A stretch of DNA of 64,000 nucleotides, taken from positions 1,130,848 to 1,194,847 of the forward strand of contig NZ_JAFIDJ010000001.1 of NCBI RefSeq assembly GCF_017051705.1, written 5' to 3'. Shown here one piece after another: positions 54,839 through 63,460 of this stretch (position 1 is the first letter of the stretch; the number at the start of each line of letters is the position of its first letter). Under the pieces are notes generated by a model. The model made no database searches. It was not told where the DNA came from and saw nothing but the letters and a program-made list of their open reading frames with translations. The position numbers and the translations under genes were made by a program. The stretch is from Algoriphagus lutimaris (lineage in GTDB: Bacteria > Bacteroidota > Bacteroidia > Cytophagales > Cyclobacteriaceae).

Positions 54839-55035
54839 AATTTTTTGGGGTTCTTTTTACCATGGATTTACCCAGATAACTATCGGGGCCATGGCCCCGC
54901 CACGGCGGGCAGGATATTAACCTAACGCTCCTCCGGAGCTTATTCTGAAATAATCTTCTTAGCGATATACTTTGAGTTCTGTGGGGCTTTGCGAAAGAAA
55001 ATAGATTTCTCCTTTCAGTCGAAATGACACTGGAA

Positions 55036-55133
55036 TCCTCCCGCAAAAATGAAATTATTTCCAAAAGATGTTTCTGGGCGGGAGTCAACTATTTTGGTTT
55101 ATTAATAGCCCCGGGTTTAAACCCAGGGCTAGA
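55036..55133. repeat. REP-like element, divergent copy
   Basis: TCCTCCCGC...GGCGGGAG and CCCCGGGTTTAAACCCAGGG keep both inverted repeats with altered spacing and sequence between them. Confidence 0.65.
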
Positions 55134-55248
55134 TTATTTTTCATTTAAAATTATAAGCTACTGGTCATCACGGGTTACTATTTTTTCAGATGTTTTACTA
55201 GGGGTACCTGCTGGTGAGCTTAGGCTAATTTTTTTAGATTTGCTTCAG

Positions 55249-57570
55249 ATGAAAGTTTGTATTGCCGAAAAACCAAGCGTTGCCCGTGAAATAGCGGCTG
55301 TACTTGGAGCCACTTCTAAGCATGATGGGTATTACGAAGGAAACGGATACATCGTCACCTATACGTTTGGTCACTTTTGCACTTTATTTGAACCGAACGA
55401 TTATCAAGCCCATTGGAAAGGTTGGCATCTCAGTCACCTCCCCATGCTGCCCGAAAAGTTCAAAACCAAAGTGGTAGACAATGCCGGGATCCAAAAGCAA
55501 TTTAACATTGTAAAAAAGCTATTTGAAACAGCCACTGAGGTGATTAACTGTGGTGATGCTGGCCAAGAAGGAGAGCTGATTCAACGATGGGTCATAGAAC
55601 AGGCCGAGTACAAAGGAGAAGTCAAACGCTTATGGATCTCTTCTTTGACCACTGAAGCAATCAAAGAAGGCTTCGAAAAGCTACAACCCTCTTCTAGGTA
55701 CGACAATTTATATTATGCGGGATATTCCAGGGCCATAGGCGATTGGTTATTAGGGATCAACGCCACACGCTTGTATACCGTCAAATATGGTGGATACCAA
55801 CAAGTATTGTCCATCGGGAGGGTTCAAACGCCCACACTGGCGATGATTGTAAACCGCTTTAAAGAAATCCAAAACTTTCAACCTCAACCCTATTGGGAAT
55901 TACAAACAGTTTATAGAGAGACTACCTTTAATTGTGAAGAGGGGAAATTTTTAAAGAAAGAAGATGGGGAAGCTTTTGCAAACCAGGTGAAAGCGCATGA
56001 CTTTGAAGTAGTCTCCATTGAAAAGAAAAATGGAAAGGAATATGCTCCGAAGCTTTTTGATTTGACTGGTTTACAAGTGTATTGCAACAATAAGTTTGGG
56101 CTTTCTGCCGATGAAACACTCAAAATAGCACAGCAGCTATACGAGCAAAAAGTCATAACCTACCCAAGGGTAGATACCACGTTTTTGCCCAACGACATCT
56201 ATCCAAAAGCACCAGGAATACTGGAGAAACTCACCCAATATGAGGCTTTGATTCGCCCTGTTTTGGGTAAAAAATTAAAAAAATCCACCAAGGTTTTTAA
56301 TGATAAAAAGGTAACCGATCACCACGCCATCATCCCTACTGGGGTTCATGGAAATTTGCACGGGAATTACCTTAGAGTATATGATATCATTGCAAGGCGA
56401 TTTGTCGCCATATTTTATGAGGATTGCTCAGTGGCCAATACTACAGTTATAGGAAAGGTGGATACCGTTTCTTTCAAAGCAACCGGGAAGGTAATCTTGG
56501 AAAAAGGCTGGAAAGTTGTTTTTGAAACTGCGGACGGAAAAGATAAAAAGGAGAAAGATGAGCTCCCCATCTTCAAAAAAGGAGAAAAAGGGCCCCATGA
56601 ACCTTCATTCCTGGAGAAAGAAACCAAACCTCCTAAGCATTATACGGAAGCGACTTTGCTGAGAGGTATGGAAACTGCCGGCAAACAGGTGGACGATGAA
56701 GAGATGCGGGAATTAATGAAAGAGAATGGCATAGGACGTCCTTCCACCCGGGCAAGTATCATTGAAACGCTTTTTAAACGGCAGTACATTGAACGGAACA
56801 AAAAGCAGATTTTGCCCACTGAAACCGGGATTCAATTGATCGAGATCATTCGGAACGAGCTATTGACCTCGGCTGAGCTGACAGGGCAATGGGAGAAACA
56901 ATTGAGGGAAATTGAAAAAGGGAAGTTTCATGCAGGTTCTTTTGTCAAAAACATGAAGCTCATGGTGGAACATCTGGTCTATGAAGTGATGCGGGAGCAA
57001 AGCCAAACTATCATATCCCCTCCTACCGAATCCAAAGCTCCTGAAAAGGGAAAAACTTCAGAAAAAGAAACAGCATCCACTGCTGTGGTGGGATATGTTT
57101 GCCCGAAATGCAAGGAAGGCTCATTGCTGAAAGGCAAATCGAGTTACGGATGCAGTGCCTATAAAAAGGGCTGCAACTTTTTACTTCCTTTTTCATTTGA
57201 AGGAAAGAAAATCTCAGAGAAACAGTATGTACGGTTGCTCCAAAAAGGGGCTACTGTCAACTTAAAGGGCTTTAAAACCCAAACAGGTGACAAAGAAGGA
57301 TTGATTCGCTTCGATGATCAGTTTAAACTCGTTTTAGAGGCAAAGAAAGAAGCGAGTCCGCAGGCTTCTAAAAAACCTTCTTCTGTCATCCCATGTCCCT
57401 TATGCAAAAAAGGCACGATTATCAGAGGTAAAAAAGCCTATGGATGCAGTGCCTACAAAGAAGGTTGTGATTTTAGATACCCTTTTGACACCTTGCGGGA
57501 AAAAGCAAACAAGAGACCCTTAACCGAAGAGCTAGTAATATCCCTATTTAAGGAAAGTGTGGGGGATTAA
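55249..57570 (+). CDS. topB: DNA topoisomerase III
   Basis: The ATG at 55249 is chosen because the toprim domain starts at once (MKVCIAEKPSVAREIAAVLG); upstream codons lie in a repeat. The 773-residue type IA enzyme has catalytic Tyr305 in TYPRVDT, the GRPSTRASIIETLF motif, and a C-terminal tail (about 620-760) with two zinc-finger-like modules (CPKCKEGSLL and CPLCKKGTII, each followed by GCSAY). It decatenates single-stranded DNA. No mobile or conjugation genes lie beside it. Confidence 0.95.
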   Translation: MKVCIAEKPSVAREIAAVLGATSKHDGYYEGNGYIVTYTFGHFCTLFEPNDYQAHWKGWHLSHLPMLPEKFKTKVVDNAGIQKQFNIVKKLFETATEVINCGDAGQEGELIQRWVIEQAEYKGEVKRLWISSLTTEAIKEGFEKLQPSSRYDNLYYAGYSRAIGDWLLGINATRLYTVKYGGYQQVLSIGRVQTPTLAMIVNRFKEIQNFQPQPYWELQTVYRETTFNCEEGKFLKKEDGEAFANQVKAHDFEVVSIEKKNGKEYAPKLFDLTGLQVYCNNKFGLSADETLKIAQQLYEQKVITYPRVDTTFLPNDIYPKAPGILEKLTQYEALIRPVLGKKLKKSTKVFNDKKVTDHHAIIPTGVHGNLHGNYLRVYDIIARRFVAIFYEDCSVANTTVIGKVDTVSFKATGKVILEKGWKVVFETADGKDKKEKDELPIFKKGEKGPHEPSFLEKETKPPKHYTEATLLRGMETAGKQVDDEEMRELMKENGIGRPSTRASIIETLFKRQYIERNKKQILPTETGIQLIEIIRNELLTSAELTGQWEKQLREIEKGKFHAGSFVKNMKLMVEHLVYEVMREQSQTIISPPTESKAPEKGKTSEKETASTAVVGYVCPKCKEGSLLKGKSSYGCSAYKKGCNFLLPFSFEGKKISEKQYVRLLQKGATVNLKGFKTQTGDKEGLIRFDDQFKLVLEAKKEASPQASKKPSSVIPCPLCKKGTIIRGKKAYGCSAYKEGCDFRYPFDTLREKANKRPLTEELVISLFKESVGD

Positions 57571-57608
57571 TCTCATTTTCGTATTCATTACGTGCTTTGC
57601 TTTTTTTG

Positions 57609-57678
57609 CCCATGTGAGTGTCTTCACTCTCATTCCATTTTTGTTTGGAGACACAAATTTTGCTGAAAATCCGTTTTC
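57609..57678. repeat. Dispersed element B, copy 1 (GTGTCTTCAC hairpin)
   Basis: GAGTG-TCTT-CACTC (57616-57629) followed by a GGAGACACAAATTTTGCTG tail, nearly identical to the copy at 58291. Confidence 0.7.
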
Positions 57679-57699
57679 ATTCCTATTACAAAACGGGTA

Positions 57700-57815
57700 T
57701 CCTCCCGCACAGACGATTTCAATTCCTAAAATGATTATGCGCGGGAGGGGGATATATGGTAATTCTTTACCCCAGGTTAAAACCTAGGGCTATTTATTTC
57801 GTTGCTCAGGAGCTT
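57700..57815. repeat. REP-like element, copy 3
   Basis: First unit of the 205-bp tandem array; the core has one change (CCTAGGG). Confidence 0.85.
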
Positions 57816-57905
57816 TTTCTAAAATAATCTTCTTAGCATTCCATTGCTTGCTTTGGGTCTTTGCGGTTTAATAAAATCCGTTTTCTTCCTATTACAAAAC
57901 AGGTG

Positions 57906-58022
57906 TCCTCCCGCACAGGCGCTTTCAATTCCTAAAATGATTATGCGCGGGAGGGGATATATGGTAATTCTTTACCCCAGGTTAAAACCTGGGGCTATTT
58001 ATTTCGTTGCTCTGGAGCTTTT
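57906..58022. repeat. REP-like element, copy 4
   Basis: Second unit of the tandem array; perfect CCCCAGGTTAAAACCTGGGG core. Confidence 0.85.
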
Positions 58023-58110
58023 TCTAAAACAATCTTCTTAGCATTCCTTTGCGAGCTTTGGGCTTTTGCGGTTTAATAAAATCCGTTTTCTTCCTATTAC
58101 AAAACGGGTA

Positions 58111-58229
58111 TCCTCCCGCACAGACGCTTTCAATTCCTAAAATGATTATGCGCGGGAGGGCGATATATGGTAATTCTTTACCCCAGGTTAAAACCTGGGG
58201 CTATTTATTTCGTTGCTCTGGAGCTTTTT
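58111..58229. repeat. REP-like element, copy 5
   Basis: Third unit of the tandem array; perfect core. Confidence 0.85.
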
Positions 58230-58290
58230 CAAAACAATCTTCTTAGCATTCCTTTGCTTGCTTTGGGTCTTTGCGGTTAAAAATTATTAG

Positions 58291-58355
58291 CCCATGTGAG
58301 TGTCTTCACTCTCATTCCTTTTTTGTTTGTGGAGACGCAAATTTTGCTGGAAATA
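58291..58355. repeat. Dispersed element B, copy 2 (GTGTCTTCAC hairpin)
   Basis: GAGTG-TCTT-CACTC at 58298-58311, followed by GGAGACGCAAATTTTGCTG. Confidence 0.7.
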
Positions 58356-58566
58356 TAAAAATGCTCCTCATAAGGCAGGTAGTCATCCTCTCTTTTGAAC
58401 CATATTCAACACCAGAACGATTGGACAACTTCTCACTTTAACCTACTTTTACCAGAGACCTAAACCCATTAACCTATGAAATCGAGCATGTCAAAAGCGA
58501 CACACACTAAAATAATTATATGTAGGGCGAGATTCCATGTGGCTAATAAAATCAACTTATAAACAC

Positions 58567-59589
58567 ATGAAAAAACTTTTTCTATTTACCCTACTTCTAT
58601 GCCTTGGAATAACTGTAGTCCAGGCACAAAAAGGAACCAAAGAGCGAATCAAAGTTCATAGCAGCGCATTGGAAGGCAACTTGATTGGTGACCCTGCAGA
58701 CAGAGACGTGACAGTCTATCTCCCTCCTTCCTATCAAACTGATCCTGACCGGCACTTCCCTGTTCTCTACATGCTTCATGGATTTACCGACACGGATTCC
58801 CAGTGGTTTGGATGGGAAGATCATTGGATCAACCTTCAGAATGTAATCGAGCAGTCACTATCCGATGGAAATTCCAAAGAGATGATTGTAGTAATGCCCA
58901 ATGCTTTCAACAGGTTTAAGGGGAGCATGTATGCAAGTTCCGCCACCGTCGGCGACTGGGAAACCTTTGTCACCAAAGAGCTTGTAAGCTACATTGACAC
59001 CAATTACAGAACGCTACCGGACAAGGCCAGTAGAGGACTTGCGGGACATTCTATGGGCGGATATGGCACTCTTCGTTTAGGTATGAAATATCCTGAAGTT
59101 TATTCTGCCATCTACGCCCTAAGCCCATGTTGTATGGACGGCGGAGCAGTGACCAATCCTGAGATGATCTCAAAGTTGGAGAAATTCACACCTGATCAAC
59201 TACAGGATGCTTCCTTTTTCGAGATAGCAGCCCTAGCCACCTCAGCGGCCTTTGCACCCAATCCTCAAAACCCTCCCTTCTATCTAGATCTCCCTGCAAA
59301 AGACGGTACTCCCAGACAGGAAATTATCAATAAGATCATCGCCAACCGAACGCTCAACACTATTGATCAATATATCCCAAACCTAAAAAAGCTAAAAGCG
59401 ATAGGAATGGATGCAGGCACAGAGGATAGAGGGATCAGCGAGGCTACCAAAAAACTACATGAATTATTGGATGCTTACCAGATCAACCACTTCTATGAAA
59501 GCTACGAAGGTGACCATCTCAACCGCATCGCTGAACGAATACAAACCAAAGCCTTGCCTTTCTTTTCAGAAAATCTCGATTTTCAGTAA
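58567..59589 (+). CDS. Secreted esterase (D/feruloyl-esterase-like alpha/beta hydrolase)
   Basis: The ATG at 58567 opens a signal peptide ([20 protein letters not shown]); an ATG 10 codons earlier would spoil it. The 340-residue protein has [30 protein letters not shown] and the nucleophile elbow G-H-S162-M-G-G, with a C-terminal His in [10 protein letters not shown]. It matches the esterase D/PF00756 group, which includes feruloyl and acyl-sugar esterases. Substrate unknown. It lies between two repeat regions and is transcribed alone. Confidence 0.88.
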   Translation: MKKLFLFTLLLCLGITVVQAQKGTKERIKVHSSALEGNLIGDPADRDVTVYLPPSYQTDPDRHFPVLYMLHGFTDTDSQWFGWEDHWINLQNVIEQSLSDGNSKEMIVVMPNAFNRFKGSMYASSATVGDWETFVTKELVSYIDTNYRTLPDKASRGLAGHSMGGYGTLRLGMKYPEVYSAIYALSPCCMDGGAVTNPEMISKLEKFTPDQLQDASFFEIAALATSAAFAPNPQNPPFYLDLPAKDGTPRQEIINKIIANRTLNTIDQYIPNLKKLKAIGMDAGTEDRGISEATKKLHELLDAYQINHFYESYEGDHLNRIAERIQTKALPFFSENLDFQ

Positions 59590-59769
59590 AGTACAGTTAT
59601 TGAATTCATTGAAAATGGAGGTACAAGTTTTACCTCGGGACATATGATGAGATTTCTCCCTGCGGTTCGAAATGACTCTGTAAATAGTCACCGTATTCAG
59701 CTAATCGATATTTATAATGTCGAATCTTGATCCTAGGATTTTCATTCCGCTTAAAAATATCCGTTTCCA

Positions 59770-59887
59770 TCCTCCCACATAGGCATTCGTTTCCAAAAGA
59801 TGGTTTTGGGCGGGAGGGGAATTCTATTGTTAACTCCTTTACCCCTGGTTAAAACCTGGGGCTATAAACATATCGCTCCTCCGGAGC
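59770..59887. repeat. REP-like element, copy 6
   Basis: CCTCCCAC...GGGCGGGAGG and CCCCTGGTTAAAACCTGGGG, ending CGCTCCTCCGGAGC. The middle differs from copies 3-5. Confidence 0.8.
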
Positions 59888-59904
59888 CTTTGAAAAAAAA
59901 CGCC

Positions 59905-59928
59905 GTGGTTTGTTTCTTCACAAACCGC
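59905..59928. repeat. Hairpin with TTCTTC loop
   Basis: GTGGTTTGT pairs with ACAAACCGC (one G-T pair) around TTCTTC. It belongs to the same hairpin family as 54639. Confidence 0.65.
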
Positions 59929-60012
59929 AATTCTACTCCCCTAGGATATCAATGGTGCAATGTCGAATCCTGATCCTAGGATTTTCATTCCGCTTAAAAA
60001 TATCCGTTTCCA

Positions 60013-60131
60013 TCCTCCCACACAGGCGCTTTCAATTCCTAAAATGATTATGCGCGGGAGGGGAATTCTATTGTTAACTCCTTTACCCCGGGTTAAAACC
60101 TGGGGCTATAAACATATCGCTCCTCCGGAGC
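60013..60131. repeat. REP-like element, copy 7
   Basis: CCTCCCAC...GCGCGGGAGG and CCCCGGGTTAAAACCTGGGG, ending CGCTCCTCCGGAGC. Confidence 0.85.
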
Positions 60132-60251
60132 TAATTACTATAGTAATCTTCTTTGCGAAACCTTTGTGTGCTCTGTGCCTTTGCGGTTTCAAAAAAAATC
60201 ATCTCTAAGGATTCTATTTAACTATTTTATAGAAGGACCAGACTACTATCG

Positions 60252-63200
60252 TTATTTGAGCGTCCTGATATAGGCCAACAAGTCAGATACCTGCTCGTCC
60301 GTGAAATTATCTATAAGACCTTTCGGCATAAAAGATCGACCTATCAAATAACCTTCAAATCTAATTTCCGAAGCTTGGATAAACTGTTTACTGCCCCCCA
60401 TAAACCCAAGGGTGGTGCCTCTTTCATCTTTTTTGATGAGATACCCCTCAATATTGCTTCCGTCATTCTTGGTCACACGATAGACAGAATAATTACTTTC
60501 TACTGCAGCATCAGGTTCAAGGATCGCGGTCAATAAGGCCTCATTTTCACGTAAAGCGGATCCATCCAAAGCGGGAGCGAAATCAAATCCTTCATCCCCT
60601 ACTCCATGGCACATAAGGCAGGTTTGGAAAAGGGTCTTCCCATTATTCGGATTTCCTTCTTCCTTTTCCGCAATGGCCATATACCTCTCTAATTTTGATT
60701 CCAATTCACTTTTTTCCTCCTTGATTCGTTTTTTCACCAGCTCGAACAGCTGTATTCCCTTTTCATCTGCTGTATTGGATTGGAATACTTTTTCTGCACT
60801 TGAAAGATCGAATTCATCGGCTGAGATTAGTTCATCATCGAGCAGCAGTTTTAAGAGCTTGCTCCCTTCTTTGGAATTAGCCAGTTGGCTGATGACTTTT
60901 TTCTTTTGTTCCAAATCTAAATCGGGTACCCAAATAGCCAGAATGTTATTGGCGGCCTTTACATCGGCAACGGCTACAGTCTGCACCGCAGAAGCCCTTA
61001 GCTCAAGCTCCAATGTTTCCATTTTTGAAAGCTTAATGAAAGTTTCTTTGTTTTCAACAGGCTGATAATTAAGTGCCGACATGTACAACCTGATCATTTC
61101 AGAATTAGATGCATCATCAATCAGCGGCAACACCTCATTTCTTACCCCTTGAATTTTTAATTTTCCAACAGCATCCAATCCTAACATCTGGTTTGAAACA
61201 TCCTCGCTTTTTAACAAGGATTTAATTGGATCTTTCAATGCGTTTGTCAATTCCTCTGATTGCACCCTGGCCAGATTCTTTAAGGTAAACGAAACATGTT
61301 CCGCTGCCTTGTCCTCATTTCCCAAGATTGGTGTGACTAAGTTCAATACGTCCCTATTCTCTAGCATTTCCGCGACAATCACGAAAGTCACTTCATCTAG
61401 ATCCTTCAGGTTATTTTTCTTCCATAGATCTACAAAGACTTGTTCCCGTTCTTGCTTTGGCAATGCTTGACTTGCCCAGATCAAATTGGATGTTTCGTAT
61501 TGTGCCGTAAGAGGAGATTGAATAAAAGACAAAAGTTCCTTTGGATAGTTCTCCAATGCTTTTCTGGCAAGAAACCGTTCAAAATTGCGTTCGTAGGAAC
61601 CTCCCATAGCATTTCCTTCTAGTGGCGCCTTACATGCTTCAACCAATAGACCAATAGTCTCTGCATTCGCGGTTTTAACTGCATCCAATGTCCGAAGCAC
61701 TTGAGATCGAACCATGGGATTGGTATCTGTAGATGAATTTTTGAGTAAGGTGGCAAGCTCAGATGCACTTAACTTAAAGGATTGCAATGCGCGAACAGCT
61801 TCTCTTCTAAGGTTATCTGATTTCGTATTCAACAGGGCCTTCATCAATTCCTTGTCATAATGCTTAATTCCTTCCAAAGACCAAAGAGCCATTATCCTTG
61901 TAATTTCATCCTGTGTATTATCTGAAGCAAGTGCCATAAGGTCTTTGACAAGTTTACCCGTCTCTTCAATAGAACGATCACTGATCTGGTGCCATGCAGC
62001 CCTTTTTGCCCAAATGGATGGAGACTTTAAATAAGCAACTAGTTCACTTGTTTTTACTTCATAAAAATTAGGTATAGGCTGTGACTTTTGAGATTTATGG
62101 CGAATTCTCCAAATACGCCCATGTGATTTATCCCGATCTGGATGAGTGGTTCCTACTTCGTTATGCGAGACTATTTTATTGTACCAATCGGCAATGTATA
62201 AACTACCATCTGGTCCAAACTCCATATTGACAGGCCGAAACCAATCATCTTCCGAGGTCAAAAAGTCCGGTAAATGTTCAGCTGTCACAGTGCCATCGCT
62301 GTTTCGTACGATTCTAACCGCGTTGATGGAACTGGTAATGGGATTTGCAATGAAACCCACATCTTTCCATTCCTCGGGGAAACTTCCTTCCAGATCGTCC
62401 GCAAAAGCAAGTCCTGAAATACCGGTTCCTCCCACACGAAATTGATGTAACTCTGGCATCCAGGGTTGGTACGGACGAAGACGTTCGCTGCCGATTCCTG
62501 GAAAACCAGTCCCTATTTCCATGGGAACAACGGAATACCCCATATCATTGGCTTCCATACCATACCACTGGCCATTTCCACGTAGCTTATATCCCCAAAT
62601 ATTATTCAATCCGGAGTTAACCAATTCTATCTGTTTGGCGTCAAGTGAGAAACGGGCAATTTTACTATAATCTATCCGGACTTCAGCATCGCTCACAAGC
62701 GAACTTACTTTTCCTTTGTTCAAGGCTCCATGACTAAAATGGATCCAATCTCCTGGTCCACGCACCAGTACATGAGCCATAGTATGTGTATCGGTAATTC
62801 CAAATCCAGTGAATAAGGGGGTTCTTTTATCGGCCTTTCCATCATTATCAGTATCCTCGAGGAAGAAAAGTTCGGAACCTTGCGCAACAAAACTTCCGTT
62901 TTTATAAGGCAAAATACTTTGGGGAATGGCAAGACCCTCTGCCCAAACAGTGGTCCTAACACCATCTTTTCCATAAAGTCCTGAAAGCACTAGTATTTTG
63001 TCCCTCCCTTTGGACTTCCCTCGATACAGGTCAAAAATCCTTTTAAAATTTGGGTCTTTTTCCTGCGCTTCAGGATTGTCCATTAGATTTAATAAATCTT
63101 GCCATGCGATATCTGCAACTGGATCCAGGGGATACATCTCGGCAGTTTGAGTCCATAAATTCCCAGCATCATCAAAAGCCATATGGATAGGGTTAACCAC

Positions 63201-63428
63201 TCCATCTCTTTCACTGGCTACCAATTCTACTATAAAACCTTCTGGAACTTTAAATCCCGCTAATTCTTTTTCAGGAGTAAACAATTCCGTTCTGGCAGAC
63301 TGGGTTTTACGATTGTAATCTATGTATTCGCTAACAGCAACGTCATTTTCTGATGTAGATGAATTTTTCTTGCAGCCAAAACAGGCAACGATTAATATGA
63401 TAAAGAATAAATTGAAGGCTTTTTTCAT
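60252..63428 (-). CDS. PVC-type dehydrogenase lipoprotein with HEAT-like region and cytochrome c domain
   Basis: This 1058-residue protein has a lipoprotein signal (VACFGC, Cys19). Residues about 50-450 form a beta-propeller of the PVC-type/membrane-bound dehydrogenase class (GFIVELVASE, PIHMAFDDAGNLW, MEFGPDGSLYIADWYN). Residues about 470-900 are helical HEAT-like repeats. The C-terminus is a cytochrome c domain with C937-L-M-C940-H941. Related proteins probably oxidise sugars or alcohols and pass electrons to the chain. The DUF1080 gene lies 32 bp upstream on the same strand, so the two probably work together on a carbohydrate. Confidence 0.9.
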   Translation of the reverse strand: MKKAFNLFFIILIVACFGCKKNSSTSENDVAVSEYIDYNRKTQSARTELFTPEKELAGFKVPEGFIVELVASERDGVVNPIHMAFDDAGNLWTQTAEMYPLDPVADIAWQDLLNLMDNPEAQEKDPNFKRIFDLYRGKSKGRDKILVLSGLYGKDGVRTTVWAEGLAIPQSILPYKNGSFVAQGSELFFLEDTDNDGKADKRTPLFTGFGITDTHTMAHVLVRGPGDWIHFSHGALNKGKVSSLVSDAEVRIDYSKIARFSLDAKQIELVNSGLNNIWGYKLRGNGQWYGMEANDMGYSVVPMEIGTGFPGIGSERLRPYQPWMPELHQFRVGGTGISGLAFADDLEGSFPEEWKDVGFIANPITSSINAVRIVRNSDGTVTAEHLPDFLTSEDDWFRPVNMEFGPDGSLYIADWYNKIVSHNEVGTTHPDRDKSHGRIWRIRHKSQKSQPIPNFYEVKTSELVAYLKSPSIWAKRAAWHQISDRSIEETGKLVKDLMALASDNTQDEITRIMALWSLEGIKHYDKELMKALLNTKSDNLRREAVRALQSFKLSASELATLLKNSSTDTNPMVRSQVLRTLDAVKTANAETIGLLVEACKAPLEGNAMGGSYERNFERFLARKALENYPKELLSFIQSPLTAQYETSNLIWASQALPKQEREQVFVDLWKKNNLKDLDEVTFVIVAEMLENRDVLNLVTPILGNEDKAAEHVSFTLKNLARVQSEELTNALKDPIKSLLKSEDVSNQMLGLDAVGKLKIQGVRNEVLPLIDDASNSEMIRLYMSALNYQPVENKETFIKLSKMETLELELRASAVQTVAVADVKAANNILAIWVPDLDLEQKKKVISQLANSKEGSKLLKLLLDDELISADEFDLSSAEKVFQSNTADEKGIQLFELVKKRIKEEKSELESKLERYMAIAEKEEGNPNNGKTLFQTCLMCHGVGDEGFDFAPALDGSALRENEALLTAILEPDAAVESNYSVYRVTKNDGSNIEGYLIKKDERGTTLGFMGGSKQFIQASEIRFEGYLIGRSFMPKGLIDNFTDEQVSDLLAYIRTLK

Positions 63429-63460
63429 TTTTTACACTTAACTAGTTCGCTATTAATCCT

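Larger units (their letters stand above)
54594..55248. other. Intergenic repeat region before topB
   Basis: It holds a long hairpin (54639-54664), REP copy 2 (54723-54838), the palindrome GGGGCCATGGCCCC (54885-54898) and a divergent REP copy (55036-55133). Frame-compatible upstream ATGs for topB fall in the repeat and are not used. Confidence 0.7.
57571..58566. other. Intergenic repeat region, about 1 kb, with a tandem array
   Basis: A unit of about 205 bp occurs three times (common point CCGTTTTC at 57671, 57878 and 58083). Each carries a REP element and a flank with CTTTGCGGTTTA. Two copies of a GTGTCTTCAC-hairpin element flank the array. The last 180 bp should hold the esterase promoter. 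Confidence 0.8.
59590..60251. other. Intergenic repeat region between the convergent esterase and cytochrome genes
   Basis: It holds two REP copies, a TCTTC-loop hairpin (59905-59928) and CTTTGCGGTTT near 60180. No gene is supported. Confidence 0.7.

Noticed and set aside
55024-55248. An N-terminal extension of topB by 75 residues
   Set aside because: The extension lies in a REP-like repeat and spacer, while the toprim domain starts exactly at the ATG at 55249.
57557-58246. Three similar short frames in the tandem array (reading PPAQTLSIPKMIMRG)
   Set aside because: They are translations of the REP element; similarity comes from the DNA repeat, and the same peptide appears at 59960-60208.
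57571-58285. An insertion sequence
   Set aside because: There is no transposase frame and no terminal inverted repeats bounding the block; the structure is a tandem array of a non-coding element.
58479-58565. A 28-codon frame upstream of the esterase (starts MKSSMSKATH)
   Set aside because: It is too short to judge, with no conserved feature; it could be a leader peptide, but nothing supports that.
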